Below are positions 10,148-22,018 of a stretch of DNA of 64,000 bases, piece by piece. This stretch comes from Apium graveolens. Its lineage: Eukaryota; Streptophyta; Magnoliopsida; Apiales; Apiaceae. The notes beneath the pieces are model-generated. The model was not told where the DNA came from, did not search any database, and saw nothing but the letters and a program-made list of their open reading frames with translations. A program made the position numbers and the translations under genes. The stretch's first letter is position 1. Each line of letters opens with the position of its first letter. The stretch lies in NCBI RefSeq assembly GCF_009905375.1, contig NC_133655.1:39100055-39164054 (forward strand), read 5' to 3'.

Positions 10148-11895
10148 GAGAGCATAATTTTAGGGGGAGCATCAGAAAATGTTGATGAAGACAACATGGA
10201 TTATGGAGGAGCATCCAGTTCTAGAGAAAATCTTCCATCTGCAAGGAAGTGGACTAAAGCACATACACCTGACTTAATTATTGGAAATCCTGATGCAGGT
10301 GTCAGAACTAGAACAGCTACATCAAATGAATGTCTTTATTACTCTTTTCTCTCTCAGACTGAACCAAAGAAAGTGGAAGAAGCTCTTCAAAATCCTGAAT
10401 GGGTGCAAGCAATGCAGGAAGAGTTAAATGAATTTGAAAGAAATAAAGTCTAGACCCTAGTGCCAAGACCAAATAATAGATCTGTTGTTGGTACAAAGTG
10501 GGTGTTCAGAAACAAAACTGATAGTGATGGCATAATTACAAGGAGTAAAGAAAGGCTGGTTACAAAAGGATATTCTCAATAGGAGGGAATTGATTATGAT
10601 GAAACATTTGCACTAGTTGCTAGATTGGAAGCCATAAGGATATTTTTGGCTTATGCTGCTCACAAAAAGTTTACAGTCTTTCAAATGGATGTGAAAAGTG
10701 CTTTTCTCAATGGAGAATTAGAAGAGGAAGTATATGTTGAACAACCTCCAGGTTTTGTAGATGTAAAATTTCCTAATCATGTCTACAGACTTGACAAAGC
10801 ACTTTATGGCCTTAAGCAAGCTCTAAGAGCATGGTATAAGACACTAGCTCAGTTTCTTCTGGAAAGTGGATTTAACAGAGGGACTATTGACAAAACATTA
10901 TTTTATCTCAACCATGGAAAGGACTTACTTTTGGTGCAGATATATGTTGATGATATCATTTTTGGTTCTACAAATGACAGACTTTGTAAAAAGTTTGCCA
11001 AGCTGATGCGGTCAAGATATCAAATGAGTATGATGGGAGAACTCAACTATTTTATGGGCCTTCAAGTCAAGCAGAATGAAGAAGGAACTTTTATTTGTCA
11101 ATCTAAGTACACCAAAAATTTGTTGAAGAAATTTGGAATGCAAGATTGTTCAAGTGCATCCACTCCTATGGCCACTGCAACAAAATTGGATAAGGATACT
11201 GGTACATCAGTAGATATTACTGATTACAGAGGTATGATTGGCTCATTACTCTATCTAACTGCAAGTAGACCTGATATCATGTATGCTACCTGTCTTTGTG
11301 TAAGATTTCAAGCAGATCCAAGAGAACCTCACTTAACAGCTATGAAAAGAATTTTCAAGTACCTAGAGAATCAGACCTGGGATAGTGGTATCCAAGAGAA
11401 TCAGACTTTAAGCTAATAGGTTACTCAGATGCAGATTTTGCAGGATGCAAAATTGACAGGAAAAGCACAAGTGGAAGCTGCCAATTTCTTGGAGGCAGAT
11501 TAGTTTTTTGGTTTAGCAAGAAATAGAAGTCAATTTCCACATCAACTGTAGAAGAAGAATACATTGCTGCAGGAAGCTGTTGTGCACAAATTCTTTGGAT
11601 GAAGAATCAGTTACTGGATTATGGGTTAACATATTCTAAAATCCCTATTTACTGTGATAATCAAAGTGCCATTTCTATGACAGGTAATCCAGTTCAACAC
11701 TCAATGACAAAGCACATAAGCATTAGGTACCACTTCATAAGGGAACATATGGATGAAGGTACAGTGATATTGTATTTTCTTTCAACAGATCAACAACTAG
11801 CAGATATCTTCACAAAACCACTATGTGAAGCAACCTTTACAAGATTGGTAAATGAATTTGGAATGGTTTCAGTTTCTTTCTTTAAATTTGCTTAG
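10148..11895 (+). pseudogene. pol: Siv-2 pol, last part: reverse transcriptase and RNase H
   Basis: It continues the linker frame through TATSNECLYYSF and PEWVQAMQEEL into RT. Stops at 10451-10453 (in place of a Trp codon) and 10580-10582 (in place of Gln) break the N-terminal part. RT motifs are [17 protein letters not shown] and the catalytic YVDDIIFGS (near 10946). A frameshift near 11370-11400 separates RT from RNase H; 'agagaatcagac' occurs twice there. RNase H follows with YSDADFAGC, EEYIAAGSC, YCDNQSA and LADIFTKPL, plus a TAG at 11524-11526 in place of Gln. The end is TAG at 11893-11895. Order and motifs match Siv-1, but the lesions are independent. Confidence 0.85.
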
Positions 11896-13326
11896 TTTAT
11901 GTTCTGATACATCAGACTTTATGATCAGTATTTACCGATATTACTATCTTTGTGTATTCTGTGCTTCAATTGAAATTTGCTTAAGTGCTGATTGTTGTCT
12001 GATGTGAATTTCTAAACTCTGATAGTGATATGCATGTTTCTGGGACTATTCAATCCAATGAGGATAATTGTGCTAGATGCTGACCTAGTAATCTTTAATA
12101 TACTAAAGATCCCATGTCTGAAGTAATTGTTTATGTGGAAATCTCTTAACACAAGCAAATTCTGATATTGAGCTTAGTTGGAGTTTACTTTGTGTATCTT
12201 ATTACTAAGTCAAAAACTAGAATAGTGCTTCTTATCTGTTAAGTTCTGATGTTAGTAAATCTGATGGATGTACTAAGTGCTGATAAACCTCACTTATCAA
12301 AAGAAAAAGAAATAAAAATCAGGCACTCCTTTGAGATCTAGAGTAAAAATGTGGAAGGGAAGACCCAAGTGCATTGCTGGTATTAAGTAATATGCATTAG
12401 AAAAGCAAAATAAATTTTTCTTGGTGACATTTCGCATTCTCTAATTATTGGAGAAATACTCTGATTATAGCATAAATTCTGATAAGCAGTTTTGACTTAC
12501 TTACACTGAGAAGCCACTGTAAAAAGGAATTTCAAAAAGATGCATAAAATGAGCACAAAACAGTGGAGATGGACTCATGCATGAACTCATTCTACAGTAG
12601 ACTTCAAAATAATGACAGATTTTGAGCAAAGTTCTTAGTTATGCCTTACTTCTAAGATGTACTGAAGTGAATCAGACTTTACTCTTTGTCTGAAATTTAG
12701 CTTATTGCACACACTTACACTCCATATGAATGATGAAAATTACTATGGTAATAAATGTTGATTTAGATGAACAATTCAAGTATCAGTTGCATAAATTCTG
12801 AGGACAAGTTCTGATATCAGTATTTGTGTGAAGAATTACAGGAATAAACATTCATTTTTCGAGTTAAGAAGCCATATTCTGATGACTTTTAAATCCTGAT
12901 AATAATCAAGTTCTGATGCTGACATGGCAGTATTTATTTACTTGGTTTATTTTTGGTCATCGCCTCAACGGTCATATTTTTACAGAATATTGGTTTATGA
13001 GAGATAAAGCAGTAATAATCATTTATTTAGTGGGAACAGTTTTTTTAAAAAAACTGAACGTGCAAAGTAATAATTGCTTATTTACCGTGCCCATTAACTT
13101 TTGCCTTAACTGCTGCATGTTTGACAGGTGTAAAGGTCTGTTCCACTCCTTATTAACTGCTGTCACGTGAGGTGTTTAAGTAAAAGAGATAAAAGAATTT
13201 TAAATATTTTATTTTCATTTTTATTCTACTCTCTCTTTTCTTATTCTCTCTCACTTTTTCTGACGGTTTCTTTACAGACATTTTATCAAACACCCTACAA
13301 GCAATTTTATTTTTCACTTATTTCTC
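11896..13326 (+). other. Siv-2 noncoding stretch with dispersed TTCTGAT motifs
   Basis: This 1.4 kb between pol and the extra ORF has no convincing coding frame. It is dotted with TTCTGAT or GCTGAT words, often preceded by AAG: near 11900, 11985, 12162, 12241, 12276, 12478, 12806, 12875 and 12911. They are reverse complements of the motif arrayed in the LTR. A pyrimidine-rich stretch (about 13215-13275) lies shortly before the ATG of the extra ORF and could help splicing or translation of a downstream message; that is inference. Confidence 0.6.
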
Positions 13327-14792
13327 ATGGCACCCAAGGATTTAATTGTTGATGGAGCCAAGTTTGTACCAAACAACTATGCTGCAATCTTGAACAAGGC
13401 CGAAGCTCCATCAGATTTGCAATTTGTGCAAGATTTCTTAGCAAATAGTGAGATTGGGTATGCTTTGACCCAACCTCCAACTATTTCAAGCCAACAAGTT
13501 CTGACGTTTTAGCGGATTGGGCATTTTGATGATGGTGGTGCTACAGGTACTCCAAGCATCGTATTTGAAGTAAATGTTGTTGAGCATGTGGTTACTCCTG
13601 GAGCAATTCGTAAAGCTCTTCACTTACCAGAAGGCTGTACATTCTCAACAGTGGAGGACCCTATTCTACAACACCTCATGGCCAGTTTGGGCTATGAGAA
13701 AAGTTTGGGAAAGCTTGGACAATTGAAAAGAGCAAATATCAGGAAGGAATGGAGCTTTTTCTTTGATTATATCACTGAGGCATTCGCCAATAAGTGCTCC
13801 GACTTTGATGTCATTCCAATTATGAGTCAGCAAATCGGGTATGCTCTTATTCATCAAACTCACTTTGATTTTGCAAGTGCAATGCTAGGTTTCATAGGGG
13901 ATAGGATGACAGAGGATAGGAATGTAGTATATTTTGCTAGATTCTGTCAGTTTATATATAATTTTTGTTGTGCTGATGAACCTCAACCTACCACTGATTT
14001 AATTCCACCCTTTAAGCTTGCAAAAAGGGCTTTTAATGATTTGTTAAATGCTGACAATAAGAAACAAGTGGTTAGACCCTTATAGATACCTCAGTCTGTA
14101 AAACAGATCCTGGTAAATGCTGATCCTCAAACCTACACATCTGTTTACCCTTATGTTCAACCCACTAGCACATCCCAGCCACCACAACAGCCATCAGAAC
14201 ATACCACAACTTCTCAACCTCAACCTACTCAACCCTCCATCAGGACATATTTCAAACCATCACAGACATCTCAACCTTCACCATCAGCACATCCTGTGAG
14301 GCCTTCATCTTCAAAACCCAAGAGGACAAAGACTGTACCTCAAACACAACAGAAGAGAAGGAGGATTGTTCTGAGAGATGGGTCAGACAGTGAGGAACAT
14401 GTTCCAATATCAGAACCTGTTGTTGTAGAAGCTGAGAAGGTCTCTTCTCAGAAGCATACTGAAATTGGGAGTTCTAGGCCCCTAAAAAGGCTTAGAAAGC
14501 TAAATTCTGATGATGAAGCTCCCAAAGTCTCTAGTTCTGCAAAGAGACTTAAAAAGCAAAGAGGGCTGTCAGTGTATCATCACACTCTAAAGAAACTCTG
14601 GAAGAAGCAGCTAAAGAAGGGGGTCAGGATTCTCTGATCCCAACATAACCTATAGTAATTGAATTACTTCCTACTGCTGAATCAGCTCAAAAATCTCCTA
14701 TTCAAGAACAAGGGAATATTTCAGAGCAAGTGCCTACACCTCCTATGTCTCCTGTAATTGAACAAGTACATACTGATGACCCAGGTACAAGT
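13327..14792 (+). pseudogene. Siv-2 extra 3' ORF (Sirevirus additional/env-like ORF), broken and truncated
   Basis: This second coding unit lies downstream of pol. The ATG at 13327 begins MAPKDLIVDGAKFVP. The frame runs to 14637 with TAG at 13510-13512 (in place of Trp) and TAG at 14083-14085. Residues 1-250 are a globular, mixed-composition domain with blocks such as GYALTQPP, HFDDGGATG, ALHLPEGC and RKEWSFFFDYITEAF. A Pro/Gln/Ser/Thr-rich spacer and a basic patch (KPKRTKT ... KRRR) that could be a nuclear localisation signal come next. A frameshift near 14575 is followed by an acidic Glu/Pro-rich tail up to the Gyp-2L LTR. I see no signal peptide or clear membrane helix, so a true envelope role is unsupported. 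The N-terminal pattern recalls the 'putative plant transposon protein' family, but only by eye. Confidence 0.6.
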
Positions 14793-16937
14793 TGTAATAA
14801 CCCCAAAATTTTGAACTTTTTGTAACCCTTATGAATAGTGTTTTTGCTGATTATGCTGAATAAGAAAACTTTTCATGCCACACTTTGTAGAGGTTCTATT
14901 ATTGTTATTCTGAGATCTTATTATTACTCTATATGGTATATAAGTATATGTAAAGATCGTCAGAATCCAAATTTGAACACTTTGATTTTTCCCGAAAATC
15001 CACCAGATACCGAAAGAATTGAGTATAAGGTAACATGATAAAAAGGATTGAAATTCAAGGATTATAAGAGAGGATCATAAAAGGAATATAATGTATTGAG
15101 AAAGGTTAAGGAAACCCAAGTTAAGCGAACTTATCCCTCAAACGATTAACGAGAACAAAAGTTAAGCGAACCGTATAACAGATCAGCGGTCATTAGCCAA
15201 GTAATTAGGAGTTAATCAAAGAGGTTAATGATGATGATGTCATCACACCAACAAGAAGAGGACAAGTGTGGGAAGATGACATAGGAGGATTACATAAATG
15301 ACCAAAGGGAAGGGAGTGTTGGTTGATTATAAACCACACAAAATTTACCATGGTTAAAAGGTAATTAAGCAAAACAAAAGGCAAAACAACCAAGCAAAAC
15401 AATTCAAATCACAAAACACAAAATTAACTTCATTATCCAACAAGAAAGCTCTCAGCCTTCCTTCATTTTCAAGGAGAAAAAAATCAAAATCCAAGATCCA
15501 AGCATTGTTAAATCATGAGGTAATTATCCAAGGTTCCTTGTACATAGATATAGATATCCTATGAATCTAAGCTTCAAATTCCTTAACAATCTCTTCCTAT
15601 AATTCATGGAAGAAGAGAGTGAATAGTGTTTTTCAAGAACTTGAAATTTTGATCTTGTGTTTTTGTTTAGATAAAGCTTTAGTAAGGATTTTCCAAGGTT
15701 GTTTCAAACTCATTAGTTACTCCTACTCACAAGGAAGGTATAATCTCTTAACCTAGCATTATTATTGAATGTTAAGAGCTTATTATGAGTAGTATAGTTC
15801 ATGAGAGGCATGATTATTGAATATTTAGAGATTGGTTGGTTTTGTAATGTTTTTGGAGTTGTAAATCTTGATGATTAGTTAATGAACTCAAGTAAGCTCT
15901 TAGTTCATGATTGAGAAGTAGTATAAATTGGAAATATTGAGTTGTTGGGGCTGTTTTAGTAAAGAATGGATGAATTTTGGTTGTAGTGGTGATTGTGGGT
16001 TGATTTGTGAATTGATTGGAATGGTTTAAATTTGGTAATCACGTAAACATAGCCGTCGTAATGCCCGATTTACTTTAGACTGTTTTTGTTCTTAACATCA
16101 GGAACCGAGAACTCACTGTTAGGTTTTGACCATTGCCATTATTAGATAGCTCATGTTACGAGCTTCGTTTTGATATGTGGTTCGCTTGAATCCGATGTAC
16201 GGTTTAGGAGAAATGACCGTTTTAAGTAACGGCGTTTCACGACCGAACCATTACCCCTCGGCTTACTTTAAAACCTTGGTTAAGGACCTTAAATGACTAA
16301 TTGGAGTATGAAACAATTATGTAAAGTGGATTAGGCAGTTGGTAGGGTACTCGCAAAATAATCGCCTTAAAACCCTTAATGGTTAATTTATTAAAAATGG
16401 TGGAACCGAGGGTACTCGAGCGACTTAAGTGAATCGTTAAGCGCAAAAGCGAACGTTAGGGTCTAATTGGTTAAAGTATAGATTCATAAGCGACTTTGGT
16501 TTAATTCCAACTTATATGTTGTTTATAGGTTACCAGACTCGTCCCAAGCCTTTTATCACCCCCAGTCACTCAGGCAAGTTTTCTAACCGTTATACTGTTG
16601 TTGTGATGTAAATATATGTAAATGCATTATCTTGTGATAAGTGCATGATTGTTATTAGCAAATTTTGCGATATATTGGAGCATGCTGATATGGTATATAT
16701 GCATGTCTGTTTTGTAATCTTAATATCTAATTGTTGATTCAAATGCTTATAAGTTGCATAATACCTATGCTAGAGATAAGCAGTAGTTGCGTATACCCAC
16801 TGTATAGGGGACCTAAAGGCGAACATTTTCTAAAACCGGGAGTCGATGTTCCCGAGTATATTATATATATTTATATATATATAGATAGTTTTCAAAACTA
16901 TTAATCGAATAAGGTTTATTTGATAACTTTATTTTTA

Positions 16938-17092
16938 TTAATGAATATTACTTTGAATATTCATTCGAGGACTTATGACTCGGTTTATTTTATTTAATGA
17001 ATATTATCTTGAATATTCATTCGAGGACTTATGACTCTGTTTATTCTATTTAATGAATATTCATTTGAGGACTTATGACTCCGCTTATTTAC
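16938..17092 (+). repeat. Tandem repeat, about 56 bp x 3, in the Gyp-2L LTR
   Basis: Units begin near 16938, 16993 and 17049 and share 'gaatattcattcgagg' followed by 'acttatgactc'. Each full unit contains a small palindrome, GAATATTC. The third unit is about 12 bp shorter. The inverted LTR carries the same array at 50914-51076 with three full-length units. Confidence 0.75.
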
Positions 17093-17598
17093 TAAATAAT
17101 ATTCTTTATTTTATTAAAGAATAATGTTTCGATAACCAAACTTATTTTCGATTATTCAAATAAAGATCGTACTTTAGTATAAGTATATCTTTGGTTATTT
17201 ATTATTCATTTCAAGTATGAGTCTTAAAACTTCTACTTCCATTATTTTTATAGAGATTATCCTTTATAGGAATATTATTTAAATAATAATATTCAGATAT
17301 TCTCCAACATATCGGGACTGATTTATTTCATTAAATCAGTATTACTCCAAACATTCTTAAAAATATTTTCGAGTCTTCAAAATGATTTTTAAAAGTTAGA
17401 GCGGATCCCAAAACTCATTTTTTTTATATTTAAGATCTTCCTTTCGAAGGGGATTTAAATACTCGCTCAAAACCTGAGGGATCCGGCTCAGTGGTGTATT
17501 TTACATTCGCAACGAGGTTGCCGTTTTGAGAAAACATCTTGATTACTTGCCCATCGTTCGGGAAGTAAGTTCATCTATTTGAGTCGGCATAAGCAACA

Positions 17599-17700
17599 TG
17601 GGCTCAGTGGGCGTCCATGAAAGTGTAAGTGGTTCAGTGGGAGTCCATCAAATGCGTAAGTGGCTGAGTGGTAGTCCAGCATAAGGTCCTATTGCGGCCA
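17599..17700 (+). repeat. Tandem repeat, about 33 bp x 3, in the Gyp-2L LTR
   Basis: Three units share the pattern 'ggctcagtgggagtcca' and a linking 'gtaagt'. The third is degenerate. The counterpart in Gyp-2R lies near 50320-50405. Confidence 0.65.
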
Positions 17701-18860
17701 GGGTGATGACCAGTGGGGAATTCGTCCATCTACTAGTAGAAAAGGTTACTTATTGGTATCTTTGCCTGATCAGCAAGATATCAAGTTTATGCCAAAGTTT
17801 TCTCCTTTCCAAATTTATTGGATATTGCAACTCTGTTTATAATTTTCATAACAGTTGTTTTCAAGGAGTGTATGAAATGTATATATATATAGGTGTGTAT
17901 ATATATCGGGACTTAATGAAGTATCTCGTAACTTTATTATTTATAATGATATTTCAAAGATTGAATCTATTCAAGTCTTTCCTTGTAATCTCATCTATGT
18001 GATGAACTTTTGAAACTGATTATACCTTGAACGGTGGTAGTTCAAGTAGTATTCGGAAAAGACATAAGTATATTGGAGTATCTTGTAACTTCACCTTCTC
18101 AACTTATATCTGGTTAATGATTATCTTATGCATGACAAAGATTTTCATAAAAACGTTGAGACAAGGTAAGATATATGAGATCACCTTGCAATGATATTTT
18201 TATACAGTTATAAACTGGAACTCTGTGTTTATTATGCATGGAAGAGGACTTCCAAGATTTTGAAAAGTATATGTACATATATACTGAATATTTTGCGACT
18301 TGGTCGCGTTAAAAGATCAAACTTGGTTCATTTTTTTTGACCAAGACTTTCATGAGTACTATGAGAATGTTCACATATTGTTAACTATTATACATATTAT
18401 TTCGGTGGGCTTGTTGCTCACCTTGCTTTCTTCTTTCATCACATAACAACAGATAGAAAAGATGAACAGGATCAAGCTCTCAATTCATAAGTGGATTGGA
18501 AACGTTCCGCAGTTTCCTGTAGGCGTTGATGCCGTTGTAGCTGAGGTAGGGTCTACCAATAGGCTAGGCTTTCAACTTTTGATATACCAGACTTATGTAT
18601 ATTTATGAATTGTAATAATGGCAAGGAATATGTAAATTTATTTAGAAACCCTCTTAAGGTGTAATGGTTTATAATTGTAAAATAAAATGACTTGTGTTAT
18701 TTTTGGGTATTCATCTCTAAGACTATAACTTGTGGTGTGTGTATATTGTGGGGTCACAGTATGCAGTAGTTGGTTGATTATTAAGATTAAGTATTATTAA
18801 GGGAAATGGAACTCGTGACAACCCAGATCCCCGACCCCGGATTTGGGGGTGTTACAGAAA

Positions 18861-18872
18861 TGGTATCAGAGT
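18861..18872 (+). other. Primer-binding site of Gyp-2L
   Basis: TGGTATCAGAGT lies four bases after the LTR end and matches the initiator Met tRNA site with one mismatch. Confidence 0.85.
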
Positions 18873-18931
18873 TAAGCGTTATAAACCTCAGAGATGATGT
18901 GGCGTTAAGATAATAAGTTCACTAAGATAAT

Positions 18932-19249
18932 AAGAACTCTTGCCAAGTTCATAGTCGGGCTACCTGACGAAGTACTGACAGTTAAAACCCTTATGGGAAC
19001 CCTTATAAATATCGTGATAGAAGCGTAGTTCGTTATCATATATGGTAGCGGGACTCCGAACCCTGAGGTTGAGGAGCAACAGCGCGATGATATTTTATTA
19101 CTAATTGGAGATCGGATTGTGGATCCTATAAAGCATCCTAACACAGGACTGGATGATGTTCATATTGAGGATGTAGCGGTTGAGGATGTTGTCCTAGAAG
19201 GGATTGTGGCTGAGGAGGATCCCGTGGAGGATCCTGAAAAGAATGAATA
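18932..19249 (+). pseudogene. Gyp-2L leader ORF, acidic, function unknown
   Basis: A single frame runs through this region with one internal stop (TAG, near 19027). It encodes a segment like RTLAKFIVGLPDEVLTVKTL, then a strongly acidic part with EVEEQQRDDILLLIGDRIVD and a run of Val/Glu/Asp-rich repeats (for example EDVAVEDVVLEG), ending at TAA 19247-19249. It lies between the primer site and any gag and resembles no gag, protease or RT motif. A leader ORF also exists in Gyp-1c (57297-57809), but I see no clear sequence similarity between the two. The inverted copy is at about 48755-49070. Confidence 0.4.
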
Positions 19250-19289
19250 AAGGACCACTGAGGAATTGATGACCATGGTTAGGGAAACT

Positions 19290-20133
19290 ACCAGAGGTAG
19301 GATTGGCCGGTCACTACCGGAGGTTCGTTCAAGTTTGTAAAGATAGTAGCCCCTTTAACGCGGCTTACTTGTAAGACTGAGAAGTTTGAATGGACAGAGA
19401 AATACGAGAAAAGCTTTTAACAACTAAAGCAAAGGTTGGTGGCGACCCCTATGTTGGCGTTGCCGGATGAAAAAGGAGATTTTGTGAATTGTAGTGACGC
19501 TTCGCATAAGGAATTAGGGTGCTTCTTATACAGCACAGCAAGGTAATCGCGTATGCGTCAAAACAATTAAGGGAATATAAAATTCGATATCCCCACCCAT
19601 GAGCTTGGGCTCGTGGCAATAGTTTTGCCCTAAAGGTTGGAGGCACTACTTGTATGGAGAAAAGTGCGAGATTTACATAAACCATAAGTTCTCTAGTACA
19701 TTTTCACGCAGAAAGAGCTCAACATGCGCCATAGGAGGTGGTTAGAGCTAATCAAGGATTACGATTATGAGATTCTTTATCATCCAGGGAAAGCCAAAAT
19801 GGTGGCTAATGCCCTTAGTATAAAGGAGAGACTCAAGATTAAAATGTCTTTGGGAGAGTTGACAAGAGACTTTGAGAAAATGGAAATAGAAGTGAAGGTA
19901 ACCGGAGCCGGTACCGAAAAGCTGTTTGAGATTGCAATACAGCCCGAATTATTGAAAAAGATCATATTGTGCCAAGAACAAGTGATGAATAGAGGCAGAG
20001 AACCAATGACTGGAGAAGAGATTAATACCTAGAAAGATGATGAGGGAATAATGAGGTATCCTTACAGAATTTAGGTTCCAAATGTTCAAGAGCTTAAGGA
20101 CTGGATCTTAGATAAAAGTCAGAGTTCGAGGAA
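19290..20133 (+). pseudogene. Displaced RT-RNase H fragment in the Gyp-2L leader
   Basis: It begins at the C-terminal end of gypsy RT (LAGHYRRFVQ, then PLTRLT) and runs into RNase H with [35 protein letters not shown] and ALSIKERLK. It ends in the linker before the integrase zinc finger (QELKDWILDKSQSS). Several frameshifts and stops occur; the longest open piece is 19724-20032. The RT catalytic motif is absent. It lies before gag, whereas RT-RNase H normally follows protease. The same misplaced fragment is in Gyp-2R (47890-48730), so it predates the split of the two copies. Confidence 0.75.
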
Positions 20134-20173
20134 TAAGATTTAGGACAAAACCTGAATGTGATAGTCAGGGAGG

Positions 20174-20350
20174 ATGCCATCAAGATAGAAGGAACCCATA
20201 ACATAATGAAGTAAAAAATGAGGATTTAAAATATGTAGGATAACCCCGATTATGGGGAGGATGAGAAAACATTTCATACCGAGAAAACAGAAGTCGAGCA
20301 AGATAGGGAGAACCAGGACGGTACTCCTATGGGGCAATTGATGGACCCGC
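20174..20350 (+). pseudogene. Gyp-2L gag, 5' part (before the Cop-A insertion)
   Basis: The ATG at 20174 starts MPSR, similar in position and sequence to the MPPRR start of Gyp-1c gag. The frame is quickly broken by stops. The fragment ends at the Cop-A target duplication, and gag resumes at 28339. Confidence 0.5.
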
Positions 20351-22004
20351 TGTTGGATTTTAATCGCAGCGGAGGCATGGTAAAATACTTTTACACATAT
20401 AAAATCCAAATAAAAGCATATAAATCGTGATTAAAACATATGAATTGATTACTAACCTTTAATAGCGATCCAAAAGCAACGATCAGAGATCCTTAGCAGC
20501 TGCTCCTCAAACCTGAAGCACTCAACCGGTATCCACCAAGAAAACGACGTTAAGGAGGAGGAGGAGGTGGAGAGAATCAGGTTTTTCTAAAAAAATTTGG
20601 GTTAGAATCAAAATAGGGTTTATAATAGTATATTTATAGACAAAATTTTCACCTGAAATTTTCCCATAAAATATTATTATTATTAACCCATTTATTATTC
20701 TCATTAATAATTAAAACACCTTTTAATTATTAATCCTTTTTCTAAATACTTTAGAAATAATTCTCTCTCTTGATTTAATTTCCAAAAATTAAATTCTTAA
20801 TTTATAATATTAAGAACTTTTCTTAATTAATTTATAATCAATTAAATCTAATTTAATCAATTATTAAATTTGCCAATTAATTATTTATTTCATAAATAAA
20901 TAATTATCAGCCATTATTAATTAATTCCTCCACATTAAATCATTCTCTTTTTATGGTGTGACCCTGTAGGTTCAATATTAAGCCGGTAGTAGAAATAAAT
21001 AATAATAAAACTATTTTATCATTATTTATATAAATTCTCTAATTTATTAAATATGATTAATTAATTAATCATATTTATTCTATATCGTAAGGGATACTTC
21101 TCAGCATATCGCGACTATCCGGATAATACGAATTCACTGCTTTGAATACCAAGAACCTATTCAGTGAATAGTTACCCTACAATAAACTCCTTCTACCCTA
21201 CAATGTCCTGATTAAATACATGGCATCGATCTTGTGTCAAGCCTATCTAATTTAATCACTTGCTTACCATTTACTATGCTTAGTTCTATGCAAATTAGAA
21301 ACTCCTTTCTAATTTCATTCACTCTGGCCAGAGATTCCTGAACTAGCATAAGTGGATCAGCCTTGAACATTCGCTTCCTTCACTGTAAGGGGTAGATCCT
21401 TTATTGATCATACACTATCTTCGTGTACAAATTCCTATACCCAGTAGAGCCCGAATAATTTTCCATGGAGACTAAGAACTAAACCAAAGCATAGTTCAGT
21501 GTACACAAGATGACTATGATGACCTCAAGTCTAAGAATACTTGTACAACTATCACTATGTGAACAACTGCTGACACGTGAGTAAACTCCATCAGTTGTTC
21601 AGCTGTGCGAGTCATGTTCAGTGAACTTATTCTATAATAAGCACCTACATATTAGTTATAGTGTCACCACACAAATGTCTATGAGAACAGACATCCTTCA
21701 TAATGAAGCAAGCATAGTATGTACCGATCTTTGCGGATTATTAATTACCAGTTAGTAATCCTATGATCAGGAACTATTTAAGTTTAGAGTTATCATCTTT
21801 TAGGTCTCACTATTATGATCTCATCATAATCCATAAAAAGCTTTACTCTAAACTATGGTATATCTTATTTAAACACTTAAATAGATAGAGCCAGCAATAA
21901 AAACAAAACAAGTCTTTTATTAATATCAATGAAATCAAAACAGATTATATAAAAGTTATTCCTAAATCCTAATACATGATTGGACTTAGGACATATTCCT
22001 TTCA
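20351..22004 (-). repeat. 3' LTR of Cop-A (1654 bp)
   Basis: On the minus strand it starts TGAAAGGAATATG and ends AAAATCCAACA. It matches 26684-28338 and both Cop-B LTRs with scattered substitutions. It contains a (GGA)n tract near 20552-20568 whose unit number differs among the four LTRs, and a TATAAATA element near 20631-20638. Confidence 0.92.
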
Positions 22005-22014
22005 ATCTCCCACT
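22005..22014 (-). other. Polypurine tract of Cop-A
   Basis: The reverse complement reads AGTGGGAGAT and directly adjoins the LTR start, where plus-strand DNA synthesis would be primed. Confidence 0.75.
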
Positions 22015-22018
22015 CGTA

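Larger units (their letters stand above)
5535..14792 (+). mobile_element. Siv-2: Sirevirus-like Ty1/copia element, 3' end cut off
   Basis: In order it has a 5' LTR (5535-6127), a primer site, gag, pol (protease, integrase, linker, RT, RNase H), a long noncoding stretch, and an extra ORF after pol. gag and pol lie mostly in one frame separated by stops, as is usual for Sireviruses. The 3' LTR is missing because Gyp-2L inserted at 14793, inside the extra ORF. Many stops and several frameshifts make it non-functional. Confidence 0.88.
14793..18856 (+). repeat. 5' LTR of Gyp-2L (4.06 kb)
   Basis: It starts TGTAATAACCCC and ends GGGGGTGTTACA. The reverse complement of 49141-53213 matches it end to end, with scattered substitutions and a few small indels. 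It inserts directly into Siv-2 coding sequence and is followed by a primer site, so it is a 5' LTR. It contains several short tandem repeats and TA-rich microsatellites (near 16860 and 17878). The small ORFs inside have no support. Confidence 0.88.

Noticed and set aside
13327..14637. Host gene captured or left between transposons
   Set aside because: Its position after pol, before the expected 3' LTR, and the shared TTCTGAT word and codon style point to a Sirevirus accessory ORF.
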